A DNA stretch of 64,000 bases. It comes from Bacillota bacterium (GTDB lineage: Bacteria > Bacillota > Clostridia > Oscillospirales > Ruminococcaceae). The stretch covers positions 124,001-188,000 of the forward strand of contig JAEZRC010000002.1 in assembly GCA_023440965.1 (NCBI GenBank), given 5' to 3'. Below, in pieces: positions 37,043 to 45,830 of the stretch (position 1 is the first letter of the stretch; each line of letters begins with the position of its first letter). Both the position numbers and the translations under genes were made by a program. Under the pieces are notes generated by a model that was not told the DNA's origin, searched no databases, and worked only from the letters and a program-made list of their open reading frames with translations.

Positions 37043-37288
37043 ATGAATGATCAGACAGTTACTTTCACAGTGAATCAGGATAAAGAAAAAGAATTAAAAA
37101 AGACTTTGACTACTATTTATGATGCATTGCGAGAAAAAGGTTATAATCCTATAAATCAGATTGTCGGTTATATTCTTTCTGAAGACCCGACATACATAAC
37201 CACATATAACAATGCAAGAAGTCTTATACGTCACCTTGACAGGGATGAACTTTTACAGGTTCTTGTAAAAGCTTATCTTGATGAGTAA
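37043..37288 (+). CDS. ireB: IreB family regulatory phosphoprotein (UPF0297)
   Basis: 81 residues, the full family length, with the characteristic core ALREKGYNPINQIVGYILSE and DPTYITTYNNARSLIRHLDRDELL. IreB is a substrate of the PASTA Ser/Thr kinase IreK in Enterococcus and negatively influences cephalosporin resistance; the phosphorylated Thr residues lie in the N-terminal part, where Thr residues are present here too. In many Firmicutes it is followed by ruvX and a DUF1292 gene; here it is alone with its own promoter and terminator. Confidence 0.93.
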   Translation: MNDQTVTFTVNQDKEKELKKTLTTIYDALREKGYNPINQIVGYILSEDPTYITTYNNARSLIRHLDRDELLQVLVKAYLDE

Positions 37289-37321
37289 ATTTTTTTGCAA
37301 ATTGTTATAGTTTTAATAACC

Positions 37322-37353
37322 AAAGAATGTGAAGTCTTCTTCACATTCTTTTT
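37322..37353 (+). terminator. Rho-independent terminator after ireB
   Basis: 12-bp stem AAAGAATGTGAA / TTCACATTCTTT with a 6-base loop and a short T run. Confidence 0.85.
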
Positions 37354-37476
37354 AAATTTAAAGAAATAGTGGTTTACTTTAAGATTATAATTACCTTCAA
37401 TAAAAAAAATATAATAGGGGAAAATAACTTTATAGCACTTAATTTTTAAAAAAACTTAATAAGAAGGTAGAATGAT

Positions 37477-38403
37477 ATGAAAAAAGCTATACTAATTTTT
37501 TGTTTCACTTTTTTGCTAACATCCTGCTCTAAAAACACTGATAATAACAATAGTAAGTCGTCAGAAAGTGAAAAAACGACTACTCCTGTTTCTGCCAGAG
37601 AACTTGACAAGGAGATTCCGACGAACAATAGTCTTCCTTTTGACAGTGATAGTACAACTAACGGAGATTATAAAGTTCCAACTGTTTCGCAAAAACTTTC
37701 TGACGATCAAATTTCAAAGCTTAACACTAAAAAATGTGGCTATGGTCAGGGATTAAGGCTTGATAAGAATAACCGACCATATGGTGCTCTTGATTTTAAC
37801 TCCGCCTTTAGTAAGTACAATAGCTTTGCAATCAAGGAAGATCAGAAAAAGGTCATATACCTCACTTTTGATCAGGGTTATGAGAATGGTTATACTGCGA
37901 AAATTCTTGATGCATTAAAAGAGAAAAAAGTAAAAGCAACATTTTTTGTTTTAACCGATTATGTTAAGCGAAATCCTGAATTGATAAAAAGAATGATAAA
38001 TGAAGGGCATACAATTGGCAATCATTCTGTTCACCATTATTCTATGCCAACTTTGGATATTAATACTTCAAGGAAAGAAATTACAGAGCTTCATGATTAT
38101 ATGCAGACCGAATATAACTACACTATGTACCTTTTCCGTCCGCCAATGGGTGAGTATTCTGAACAATCGCTCGCTGTAACACAATCATGTGGATATAGAA
38201 CAGTACTATGGAGCTATGCATATGCCGATTGGGATTCTAAAAAGCAAATGAGCCCTTCAGTTGCACTTGAAAAAGTGAAGAAAGCTGTACATCCTGGATG
38301 TATTTATCTCCTTCACTCCGTTTCATCAACTAATGCTAGCATCCTTGGAGATCTGATTGATAGTCTTAAAGCAGAGGGTTATACTTTTGATATTCCTCAG
38401 TAA
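37477..38403 (+). CDS. pdaA: Polysaccharide deacetylase, PdaA type (delta-lactam synthesis), lipoprotein
   Basis: 308 residues. The signal peptide has the lipobox LLTSC (Cys at about residue 18) and is followed by a Ser/Asn/Asp-rich linker. A NodB deacetylase domain (about 125-300) has LTFDQGYENGYT (MT1), GNHSVHHYSMP (MT2, metal His), FRPPMGEYSE (MT3) and a final LLHS. The TFD(Q/E)GYENG motif is that of PdaA, which deacetylates muramic acid after CwlD action to form cortex muramic-delta-lactam. cwlD is in the same window. The lipobox is unlike B. subtilis PdaA, which has an ordinary signal sequence. Confidence 0.87.
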   Translation: MKKAILIFCFTFLLTSCSKNTDNNNSKSSESEKTTTPVSARELDKEIPTNNSLPFDSDSTTNGDYKVPTVSQKLSDDQISKLNTKKCGYGQGLRLDKNNRPYGALDFNSAFSKYNSFAIKEDQKKVIYLTFDQGYENGYTAKILDALKEKKVKATFFVLTDYVKRNPELIKRMINEGHTIGNHSVHHYSMPTLDINTSRKEITELHDYMQTEYNYTMYLFRPPMGEYSEQSLAVTQSCGYRTVLWSYAYADWDSKKQMSPSVALEKVKKAVHPGCIYLLHSVSSTNASILGDLIDSLKAEGYTFDIPQ

Positions 38404-38411
38404 TATGTGTA

Positions 38412-38447
38412 AAAAATACAATACTAAAAAAGTATTGTATTTTTTTT
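38412..38447 (+). terminator. Rho-independent terminator after pdaA
   Basis: Perfect 14-bp stem AAAAATACAATACT / AGTATTGTATTTTT with a 5-base A loop, followed by more T residues. Confidence 0.9.
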
Positions 38448-38497
38448 ATGAATTGACTCACCTTTTTGTAATATATAACAAATATAATATAAATTTA

Positions 38498-38526
38498 TTG
38501 ACATTTTTTACATTTATAATTATACT
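38498..38526 (+). promoter_or_regulatory. Strong sigma-A-type promoter before the 704-residue surface protein
   Basis: Consensus -35 TTGACA (38498-38503), exact 17-base spacer, -10 TATACT (38521-38526), 46 bases before the ATG. Confidence 0.82.
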
Positions 38527-38572
38527 TATTATTGTTTAAATAATAAACAAAAATATATTAAGGAGATTGTTT

Positions 38573-40687
38573 ATGAGCAAAAAAGCTTTAGCACTTAAAA
38601 TTACTGCAATTTCACTTGCTATTATTATTATTGGGGGGATATCTGCATTCTTTTTTATAAAACCTTTTAGATATTCTATCGAGAATGCATTGATGAGACC
38701 TTCAAAGTTGTATGCAAAAGCAGAAAAGAAGTATGTTTCCGAAAAATCTGAGACATTGGGAGCAATGTATGAGAAATTATCAGATATCATTACAGGTGAA
38801 TCAGAAATAGGTTATAATACAAGCACCAAGGTTGAGTTCGGTGAAGATTTTGTAAAAGAAGCTAATATTGATGGACTTAAGAGCGTAGCTTTAAAAACAA
38901 GTAATGGATTTAAAGGAACACTTAGCGGACAAAATTATTCTTTGTTTTACAATGACAAGAATGTTATTTCTTTAAATACAGTTATAGATCTTGATAAGAA
39001 AACAGCTTTTGTGAAAGTTCCTGAACTAAGCAGCGCATACCTATCAGTTGCTGAAAAGGATTTAGATTCCTTGCTTGAGAGCAGTGGCGTGTCAATGAGT
39101 GATCTTACAAAATTCAACAGTGCATCTAAGCTTCCGATTGGTGGCGCTGATATAAATGCCAAGGATCTTGCTCTTTCAGATAAAGAGGTTGAAAAAGCAA
39201 TTAAGAGATATACTGATATACTTATTGATTCTTCAAAGAGAGTTGAAAAAGATACGGTTAAAGATAGTATTGATGGTGTTGATTATAAGTACATATCTCT
39301 TGAAAATAAGATTAAGTACAAAGACCTTTTCTCAATTGGTGAAGATGCACTTAATGAGCTTAAAAAAGATGATACAATCAAGAATATGATTATGAAATCA
39401 GCTGGAATTACTGAAGAACAGTACGAAAAAGGCATTGATCAACTTATTACTGCAATTAATTCCGATAACAAAGAGGAAGCTTTCGGTAAAGATATTGACC
39501 TTAATGATACATTCTGTACAATTACGACATATATCAATAATTCCCGTGAGGTAATGGGTAGGGAAATTGAAACAAGCGCTTCAGGTAAGGATATATCTTT
39601 TGGATATATCAAAGTTGATAATGACAAAAACTACGCTCTCTCTGTATGGGCAAAAGAGGATGACGAGGAAGTTTTCTCTATTGAAGGTTCAGCAAAAAAT
39701 AAGAGCGGTGCACTTACAGGAACATTTGAATGTATGGTATTAAATGAGAAAAATAAATCAGAATTTACTGTATCATTGGAAGATGCTGAAATTGTTGACA
39801 AGGATAATATGCTTGTAAGCGGTAAACTTACATATGAAGAGCAAAATGGCGAAAAGTATAAGCTTGTTATGGATTGTTCTGTAAAGAATAAAAAGCAAAC
39901 TGTAAAGGTTACAATTAATCAGGATAAAAAATCATTAGGTTCTGTTGAAACAAGCTATGAAAAGACAGAGGTTTCTGATATAAAACTACCTGGTTCAGAT
40001 GCAAAAGTATATGATGTAAACACACAGATGGAAGATTACCTCGGAACAGTTGATGCAGAGGGCTTTACAATAACTCTTACAGATGCACTTGGTGAAGATT
40101 TAGTTGAACAGCTTATGACTGCAGCTACTACCATTAAACAACCAAGCATAGAAACTCCATCAATTGAAGATGATGAATTTGATATTGATGATGACGATGA
40201 TTCTAATGTTACTGAACCTTCCTCTACGAAATATAAATACGACTTTAAAAATCTTAAGGTTGTTATGAATGGTAAATCAACAGCATTCCCTTGTCCTGCT
40301 TCACTCGTAAAAGATAAAATCATTTGGGAAGATACTACTGTTGATGCTGATGATATTACTTTTGGCAAATTAATTGGTGTTGATGGCAAAGAAGATTATG
40401 CAGTATCTTTAAGAGGTAGAAACAATACGGCAGCCGAAGCTTCAATGGATAAGGGTGTAGTAGAAAGAATAACCGTTTATTCATCTGCAAAAGGCAGATT
40501 TGATTTCTCTTTTAATGGAATAAAACAGGGGTCGACAATTGCTGAAATTAATGCTGCATTTGGCATAAAAGCAAAAGATTCTTCAACAATTACAATTGTT
40601 GATACAAAGTCAACGGAGAATGTTATATATTTAAATATGAGTAGTGGTAAGGTATCTACAATAACTCTTGATATGTGGAAATATTAA
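38573..40687 (+). CDS. Large membrane-anchored extracellular protein, unknown function
   Basis: 704 residues from the ATG at 38573, which has AAGGAG 7 bases upstream (a TTG at 38567 is too close). A single N-terminal membrane helix (about 10-30) would leave almost the whole chain outside. The ectodomain alternates Lys/Glu/Asp-rich helical segments with beta-rich ones (for example GTLSGQNYSLFYNDKN and GKLTYEEQNGEKYKL), suggesting repeats of a LolA/outer-surface-like beta sheet. An acidic linker with a run of Asp near 520-545 precedes a C-terminal domain of about 150 residues. There is no sorting motif. It resembles uncharacterised Oscillospiraceae proteins (DUF6583-like, uncertain). It has a strong promoter of its own. 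Confidence 0.72.
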   Translation: MSKKALALKITAISLAIIIIGGISAFFFIKPFRYSIENALMRPSKLYAKAEKKYVSEKSETLGAMYEKLSDIITGESEIGYNTSTKVEFGEDFVKEANIDGLKSVALKTSNGFKGTLSGQNYSLFYNDKNVISLNTVIDLDKKTAFVKVPELSSAYLSVAEKDLDSLLESSGVSMSDLTKFNSASKLPIGGADINAKDLALSDKEVEKAIKRYTDILIDSSKRVEKDTVKDSIDGVDYKYISLENKIKYKDLFSIGEDALNELKKDDTIKNMIMKSAGITEEQYEKGIDQLITAINSDNKEEAFGKDIDLNDTFCTITTYINNSREVMGREIETSASGKDISFGYIKVDNDKNYALSVWAKEDDEEVFSIEGSAKNKSGALTGTFECMVLNEKNKSEFTVSLEDAEIVDKDNMLVSGKLTYEEQNGEKYKLVMDCSVKNKKQTVKVTINQDKKSLGSVETSYEKTEVSDIKLPGSDAKVYDVNTQMEDYLGTVDAEGFTITLTDALGEDLVEQLMTAATTIKQPSIETPSIEDDEFDIDDDDDSNVTEPSSTKYKYDFKNLKVVMNGKSTAFPCPASLVKDKIIWEDTTVDADDITFGKLIGVDGKEDYAVSLRGRNNTAAEASMDKGVVERITVYSSAKGRFDFSFNGIKQGSTIAEINAAFGIKAKDSSTITIVDTKSTENVIYLNMSSGKVSTITLDMWKY

Positions 40688-40695
40688 TTAATAAT

Positions 40696-40725
40696 AAAAG
40701 GTCTCATGATTATATGAGACCTTTT
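40696..40725 (+). terminator. Rho-independent terminator after the surface protein gene
   Basis: 12-bp stem AAAAGGTCTCAT / ATGAGACCTTTT with a 6-base loop. Confidence 0.87.
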
Positions 40726-40747
40726 ATGTTTTATATATCAATATTAG

Positions 40748-40779
40748 AAAAAGCAGCCTTATAAATCTGGCTGCTTTTT
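40748..40779 (-). terminator. Terminator of the S4-protein transcript (minus strand)
   Basis: 11-bp stem AAAAAGCAGCC / GGCTGCTTTTT with a 10-base loop, 6 bases beyond the stop codon of the S4-domain gene; read on the minus strand it ends in a T run. Confidence 0.85.
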
Positions 40780-40784
40780 GTATT

Positions 40785-41027
40785 TTATTCAATAACAATA
40801 TAGTGTTCAGAAGCACTTTCTTTAGTAGCATATTCACTGATCGAAAGTATTTTTACCTTTAATGGCTTCTGACCAAGATTAATTTCAATGATATCATCAA
40901 CCTTGACATCATATGAAGCCCTTGCGACCTTGCCATTGACGACGATTTTACCAGCATCACAGGCCTCATTTGCAATAGTTCTTCTTTTAATAAGTCTTGT
41001 TATTTTAAGATATTTATCTATGCGCAT
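40785..41027 (-). CDS. rqcP: S4-domain RNA-binding protein, RqcP/YabO type
   Basis: 80 residues, essentially a single S4 domain (MRIDKYLKITRLIKRRTIANEACDAGKIVVNG). This is the size and motif of YabO/RqcP, which works with RqcH to add alanine tails to stalled nascent chains on the 50S subunit. It is the last gene of the spoVB-like, mazG, HU, rqcP run, the same relative order as B. subtilis yabM-yabN-yabO but with HU inserted. Confidence 0.9.
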   Translation of the reverse strand: MRIDKYLKITRLIKRRTIANEACDAGKIVVNGKVARASYDVKVDDIIEINLGQKPLKVKILSISEYATKESASEHYIVIE

Positions 41028-41050
41028 ATTTTATTCCCCTTAAACGAAAA

Positions 41051-41073
41051 GAAATCGGCGCAAAGCCGATTTC
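41051..41073 (-). terminator. Hairpin between HU and the S4 gene
   Basis: 9-bp stem GAAATCGGC / GCCGATTTC with a 5-base loop; on the minus strand it is followed by TTTTCG. It probably reduces read-through from the HU gene into rqcP. Confidence 0.78.
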
Positions 41074-41089
41074 TGTATGATAGCAAATA

Positions 41090-41365
41090 TTACTTTGCAA
41101 CTGCATCCTTAAGAGCCTTACCAGCTTTGAAAGCAGGAACCTTTTTAGCAGCTATATTTATCTTTGCCTTTGTTTTAGGATTGATACCTTCTTTTGCTTT
41201 ACGCTCACGAACTTCAAAAGTACCGAAACCAACAAGCTGAATCTTTTCTCCATTAGCTAATGATTCAGAAATAGCAGAAATTACGGATGTAAGAGCCTTT
41301 TCAGCATCTTTCTTTGTGTAATCAGCATTCTCTGCGATAAGGTTTACTAAATCTGTCTTTGTCAT
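41090..41365 (-). CDS. hup: Histone-like DNA-binding protein HU
   Basis: 91 residues from the ATG at 41365, which has GGAGG 9 bases upstream; the ATG at 41374 touches that site and a longer upstream frame has none. The sequence MTKTDLVNLIAENADYTKK...VGFGTFEVRERKAKEGINPKT is canonical HU, with the DNA-intercalating Pro arm region (GINPKTK). HU compacts and bends chromosomal DNA. In most Clostridia hup lies next to mazG, as here (40-base gap). Confidence 0.96.
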   Translation of the reverse strand: MTKTDLVNLIAENADYTKKDAEKALTSVISAISESLANGEKIQLVGFGTFEVRERKAKEGINPKTKAKINIAAKKVPAFKAGKALKDAVAK

Positions 41366-41405
41366 TTTTTTCATCCTCCAGTAATATTTTTTAACGGGTA
41401 AACCA

Positions 41406-42203
41406 TTAAATTTTATCTTTTGCCTTGTGCCAGTATGCATCAAGAACATCTATGCTAAGGGATTTCATATCTATCCCATCTAGCCTTGTGAGGTTTTCAA
41501 CCGATTCAAAACGGTCAATAAATTTATTGCAAGCCTTTGATAGAGCTTCTTCACTGTTAATACCAAGCTTTCTTGCAACATTAACACAGGAGAAAAGTAC
41601 ATCACCAAGCTCGTCGAATATCTGATCTTCCTGACCGCTATGAATGGCATTATTAAGTTCATCAACCTCACCACGCAAAGCAGAGAAAGCAGTATCTACA
41701 TTTTCAAAATCCATTGAAGCTTTGCCGGCTCTCTTGCCGATTTTTTCGGCCTTCATAAGTGCAGGCAGTACATCGGGAACATTCCGTAAAGTTTCAGTAT
41801 AACTATTTGTTCCCTTTACTTCATTCTTGATATTTTCCCAATTAGTGAGAACCTGTTCTGTATTGTCTACTTCAATCTCACCAAAAACATGAGGATGTCT
41901 GATAATCAGTTTATGACATAATTCATCAACAACGTCATTAAACGTAAACGAATCTTTTTCAGCTTCCATCTGAGCATGAAAAATGACCTGCAATAAGACA
42001 TCACCAAGTTCTTCTCTGAGTAGTTCTGTGTTTTCTGTGTCAATAGCCTCAATAACTTCGTATACTTCTTCAATAAAATTGTTTCGTATTGATGAGTGAG
42101 TCTGCTCTTTATCCCAAGGGCAACCATTTTCACTTCGAAGAATTTGCATAATATTTACAAGGTCATTTATAGTGTAATATTTATTTAAAGAAAAGTCAAG
42201 CAT
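41406..42203 (-). CDS. mazG: Nucleoside triphosphate pyrophosphohydrolase MazG
   Basis: 265 residues with two MazG domains. Motifs are GCPWDKEQTHSSIRNNFIEEVYEV, ELLREELGDVLLQVIFHAQ (the EExxE and ExxD metal motifs) and a second FDELGDVLFSCVNVARKL. It hydrolyses non-canonical and canonical NTPs to NMPs. It lacks the N-terminal methylase domain that B. subtilis YabN carries in front of MazG. RBS GAGGAGA precedes the ATG. The gene sits between the SpoVB-like flippase and hup. Confidence 0.95.
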   Translation of the reverse strand: MLDFSLNKYYTINDLVNIMQILRSENGCPWDKEQTHSSIRNNFIEEVYEVIEAIDTENTELLREELGDVLLQVIFHAQMEAEKDSFTFNDVVDELCHKLIIRHPHVFGEIEVDNTEQVLTNWENIKNEVKGTNSYTETLRNVPDVLPALMKAEKIGKRAGKASMDFENVDTAFSALRGEVDELNNAIHSGQEDQIFDELGDVLFSCVNVARKLGINSEEALSKACNKFIDRFESVENLTRLDGIDMKSLSIDVLDAYWHKAKDKI

Positions 42204-42310
42204 TTTTGATTATTTTCTCCTCAAAACATAGGATTATAGGTGCATTGTGGATAAAACGCTAAAAATATAATACCCTAATTTCATGATTATTTCAATAGAT
42301 TATGCAAAAT

Positions 42311-44005
42311 TTATTTATAAAAAACATCTTTTATGCTTTTACCCTCTGTTATGTCAAGAAGGTACAGCGTAATAAGATAAATTACACCCGCAGATGCTAT
42401 TGCTCCGAGCACTGCAATCTTTTCTGAAATATACCTTGTCATTACATCATTCAAAAGGTAAGCGCTTGCCCCGCATACAATTCCTGCAAAGCCAGGTTTG
42501 AGGTACAGCATTATTATATCAAGTTTAACTCCCGTCAGCTTTTTAATATAATGTTGACAGGCTATACAGATGAACAGGTAACATACTGTTGTGGAAATTG
42601 CTGCTCCGTCGACATTAATCTCTGGGATATAAATGAGCGATACATTCCCGATAAGTTTTATTATTACTCCCACAATCATTATCTTGACTGGTAGATCTGC
42701 TCTGCCTATTGCCTGAAGCATTGCAAAGGCAGGAATAGAAAGTGACAGGAATATAACCCCAATACCGAGTATAGACATTGACCGGCTTATTGACATTACC
42801 TCTTCGGGACGGGATGAAAATAGAAGATTTAAAATAGGATTGGCAAGTACAGCCATTCCTATACCAGCAGGAATAGAAATTATACCTGTGACGCTGATAA
42901 CAGAGTGAATGTTTTTTTTCACTCTCTGCCTATCTTTGACAGCCCATGCCTCTGCGAGGTTTGGAAGAATTCCTTTTCCAAACATATTTGTCATTGATGG
43001 TACAAGATTGAATACGGTTATTGCAAGTCCTGTAAAAGAACCGTATATGAAATTCGGGAGCATTGAAAGGGTCATATTATCATCAAGAATACTTCTATAA
43101 TGGTGGAGAAAATAAGCCGTATTGTTTTTTATTGTTGTATTAAGGCAACGTATTATCGTTCCGAGGTCAATTAAGGAGGTAAGGTTTGTCACTATTGAGC
43201 CAAGAGCAATTGGAATAACTATTCTTATGAGTTGTTTTAACAGATCTCTTTTTCGCTCTGTAGTTTTATCACCCTTTAACATTTCTTTTGTAATTCCGTC
43301 ACTGAAAAGGCTATATCTTATCATCAGGTATAAAAGTGCTACTCCTGATGACAATGTAACGCCTGCAATAGCAGCCGCTGCAACATAAGGCAAAGCCATG
43401 CTTTGTGCTTGTTCAAAGCTTTCACATACTGTTCCAAATACTTTGCCAGTCTTTTCGTAGCTGTTATTTGCATACAGCATAGCACCATAAGCAAATCCGA
43501 GCCCCGCAATAAGCTTCACAAACGACTCAATAATTTGTGAAATTGCAGTCGGGAACATATTACGCATTCCTTCATAGTACCCCCTGTAAACTGAAAGCAC
43601 AGCCCCAAAGAATATACAAGGAGCAATAGCAATAAGTGCTGGGTATGATTTCTCATTTTCAACAACGTATTTTGTGAAAGGAGATGCAAGAGCAAATATT
43701 GCAACAGCTGAGAGTATTCCGATTCCAGAAAAGCCGAGGATGGCAGCACGCCGTATTTTGCGAACGTTGGCATAACGCTCAAAAGCCATATTTTCAGCAA
43801 CCATACGTGATACAGCAGCAGGGAGACCTGTAACTGATACTGAATAAACAGGCATGAAAATTGCGTATGCGCAGCTAAAATACCCCATACCTGTTCCACC
43901 AAGTATATTTGCAAGTGGTATTTTAAAAAACAGTCCGATTATTTTTGTTATTATAACTGATATAACCAGTATAAATGACCCTACCAGAAAGCTTTGTTTT
44001 TTCAA
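42311..44005 (-). CDS. Polysaccharide flippase, SpoVB/YabM family
   Basis: 564 residues from a TTG start with GGAGG upstream. Twelve to fourteen membrane helices and the MATE/MOP-type N-terminus (LVGSFILVISVIITKIIGLFFKIPLANILGGTG), characteristic of the SpoVB/YabM branch that flips lipid-linked wall precursors (lipid II for cortex synthesis in SpoVB). The location beside mazG and the S4 gene points to YabM, but spore formers with cwlD and pdaA also need SpoVB, so both are possible. The 107-base gap to mazG has no clear terminator. Confidence 0.88.
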   Translation of the reverse strand: MKKQSFLVGSFILVISVIITKIIGLFFKIPLANILGGTGMGYFSCAYAIFMPVYSVSVTGLPAAVSRMVAENMAFERYANVRKIRRAAILGFSGIGILSAVAIFALASPFTKYVVENEKSYPALIAIAPCIFFGAVLSVYRGYYEGMRNMFPTAISQIIESFVKLIAGLGFAYGAMLYANNSYEKTGKVFGTVCESFEQAQSMALPYVAAAAIAGVTLSSGVALLYLMIRYSLFSDGITKEMLKGDKTTERKRDLLKQLIRIVIPIALGSIVTNLTSLIDLGTIIRCLNTTIKNNTAYFLHHYRSILDDNMTLSMLPNFIYGSFTGLAITVFNLVPSMTNMFGKGILPNLAEAWAVKDRQRVKKNIHSVISVTGIISIPAGIGMAVLANPILNLLFSSRPEEVMSISRSMSILGIGVIFLSLSIPAFAMLQAIGRADLPVKIMIVGVIIKLIGNVSLIYIPEINVDGAAISTTVCYLFICIACQHYIKKLTGVKLDIIMLYLKPGFAGIVCGASAYLLNDVMTRYISEKIAVLGAIASAGVIYLITLYLLDITEGKSIKDVFYK

Positions 44006-44186
44006 AAGATTAAACCTCCAGCTTGTTTGTTTGGATATACAGTTAATTTTATGTCAAGCTTTCTAAAGTTAGTACATACTTTTTATGCTTGAAAAGTAAT
44101 TAATTAATGAAATCACTTCCATTTTTCGTGCTAATATAGTATAATTAAATGAATATAATTATTTAAAATAAAAGAGGTAAAAACTT

Positions 44187-45383
44187 ATGAATTACATTTT
44201 TTCAGACAAAGTATCAGGACTGCAAGCTTCTGCTATAAGAGAAATTTTAAAGTTTACAGCAGATCCAGAGGTTATATCTTTTGCAGCTGGCAATCCAGCA
44301 CCTGAAGCTTTCCCTGTTGAAGCAATAAATGAAATTTCAGCAAAGCTTTTGAAAGAGGATCCTATCCTTGCTCTTCAATATAGCATTACTGAAGGATACA
44401 AGCCACTTCGCGATATACTTAAGAATAACATGGCAAGGGTAGGGAACTTTAGCAGTGACATCGATGACCTTATAATTACTTCTGGTGCACAGCAGGCTAA
44501 TGAGCTTTCATGTAAGGTTCTTCTAAACGAAGGTGATACATTAATTTGTGAAGCTCCAAGCTTCATAGGTTCACTTAATTCATTCAAGTCATATCATGTA
44601 AATCTTGTCGGCGTTGAGCTTGAAGAAGATGGCATTAATATTGAAAAGCTTGAAGAAGCAATAAAATCTAATAAAAACGTTAAGCTTTTATACCTTATCC
44701 CAAATTTCCAGAACCCAACTGGTCAGACAATGAGTTATGAAAAGAGAGTCAAGGTTCTTGAACTTGCAAGAAAATATGACTTTGTAATATTAGAGGATAA
44801 CCCATATGGTGACTTAAGATTTGTTGGTGAGGATATTCCAACAATCAAGTCAATGGATACAGACGGTCATGTTGTATATACAGGAAGTTTCTCAAAGGTT
44901 TTAGCTCCTGGGCTTCGTGTTGGATATGTATCAGCACCAAAAGACATTATTCAGAAAATTGTTGTATGTAAGCAGGTTTCTGATGTTCATTCAAATATCT
45001 GGGCACAGGCTGTATGCTATGAATTCATGACAAAATATGATTTTGATACTCACATAAAGGGACTAAAAGAAATATATAGAAAGAAATGCAATCTTATGCT
45101 TGAGATGATTGAAAAGAACTTCTCAAGTAAGATTAAATATACAAAACCACAGGGTGGACTATTCATCTGGTGTACTCTCCCTGAGGGCAATGATATGATG
45201 GGCTTCTGTTCAAAGGCTGTACAGGAATACAAAATTGCTGTTGTGCCAGGCAATGCTTTTATGGTTAGTGAAGATGACACAACATACTCATTCAGAATCA
45301 ATTTCTCTACCCCTACTGACGAACAGATTATCAAGGGTTGTGAAATTCTTGGAAAGCTTTCAAAAGATATGTTTGGAGAATAA
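44187..45383 (+). CDS. PLP-dependent aminotransferase, class I/II (2-aminoadipate/aromatic type)
   Basis: 398 residues, fold type I. The PLP lysine is in YTGSFSKVLAPGLRVGY (about residue 235). Other conserved parts are FAAGNPAPEAFP, NPYGDLRFVG and YLIPNFQNPTGQTM. This is the LysN/MocR-like group of aminotransferases without a DNA-binding domain, active on 2-aminoadipate, aromatic or branched-chain amino acids; the exact substrate is not evident. It is followed 6 bases later by a SnoaL-like gene and may share its transcript. Confidence 0.9.
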   Translation: MNYIFSDKVSGLQASAIREILKFTADPEVISFAAGNPAPEAFPVEAINEISAKLLKEDPILALQYSITEGYKPLRDILKNNMARVGNFSSDIDDLIITSGAQQANELSCKVLLNEGDTLICEAPSFIGSLNSFKSYHVNLVGVELEEDGINIEKLEEAIKSNKNVKLLYLIPNFQNPTGQTMSYEKRVKVLELARKYDFVILEDNPYGDLRFVGEDIPTIKSMDTDGHVVYTGSFSKVLAPGLRVGYVSAPKDIIQKIVVCKQVSDVHSNIWAQAVCYEFMTKYDFDTHIKGLKEIYRKKCNLMLEMIEKNFSSKIKYTKPQGGLFIWCTLPEGNDMMGFCSKAVQEYKIAVVPGNAFMVSEDDTTYSFRINFSTPTDEQIIKGCEILGKLSKDMFGE

Positions 45384-45389
45384 GACATT

Positions 45390-45773
45390 ATGAACCGACA
45401 GTTTGAGACAAGGGAAAAATTAATAAAAAGATATTTTGATATTTGGTTGAAAAAAGAAGCTCCCGATTTTCATAGTATTTTTGATAAAGATATTGAATAT
45501 TCAGAATGCTACGGCCCTGTTTATAAAGGTATTGACCAAATAGAAAAATGGTTCTCTGACTGGCATACAAAGGGCAGTGTTTTAAGCTGGGACATTAAAA
45601 ACTTCATCCACCAGAATAATTTCAGTGCTGTTGAATGGGACTTTTCCTGTCGATATGAGGATAATACAGATAACTTTGACGGTGTTACTTTAGTGGAATT
45701 TAATAATGAAAAGAAAATAATTTCTTTAAAGGAATTCCAGTCCAAATCACAACATTACTATCCTTACGATTAA
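45390..45773 (+). CDS. SnoaL/NTF2-like fold small protein
   Basis: 127 residues. The pattern of an N-terminal helix (KLIKRYFDIWLKKEAPDFHSIFDKDIEYSECYGPVYKGIDQIEKWF), followed by a beta sheet with WDFSCRYEDNTDNFDGVTLVEF and IISLKEFQSK, matches the NTF2-like SnoaL group, often enzymes or binding proteins with a conical pocket. The catalytic identity is unknown. It starts 6 bases after the aminotransferase stop. Confidence 0.78.
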   Translation: MNRQFETREKLIKRYFDIWLKKEAPDFHSIFDKDIEYSECYGPVYKGIDQIEKWFSDWHTKGSVLSWDIKNFIHQNNFSAVEWDFSCRYEDNTDNFDGVTLVEFNNEKKIISLKEFQSKSQHYYPYD

Positions 45774-45830
45774 TTACTGCAGAACAATATAATATTACAG
45801 AAACTTTAAATAATTTTCAGGAGGCATAAA

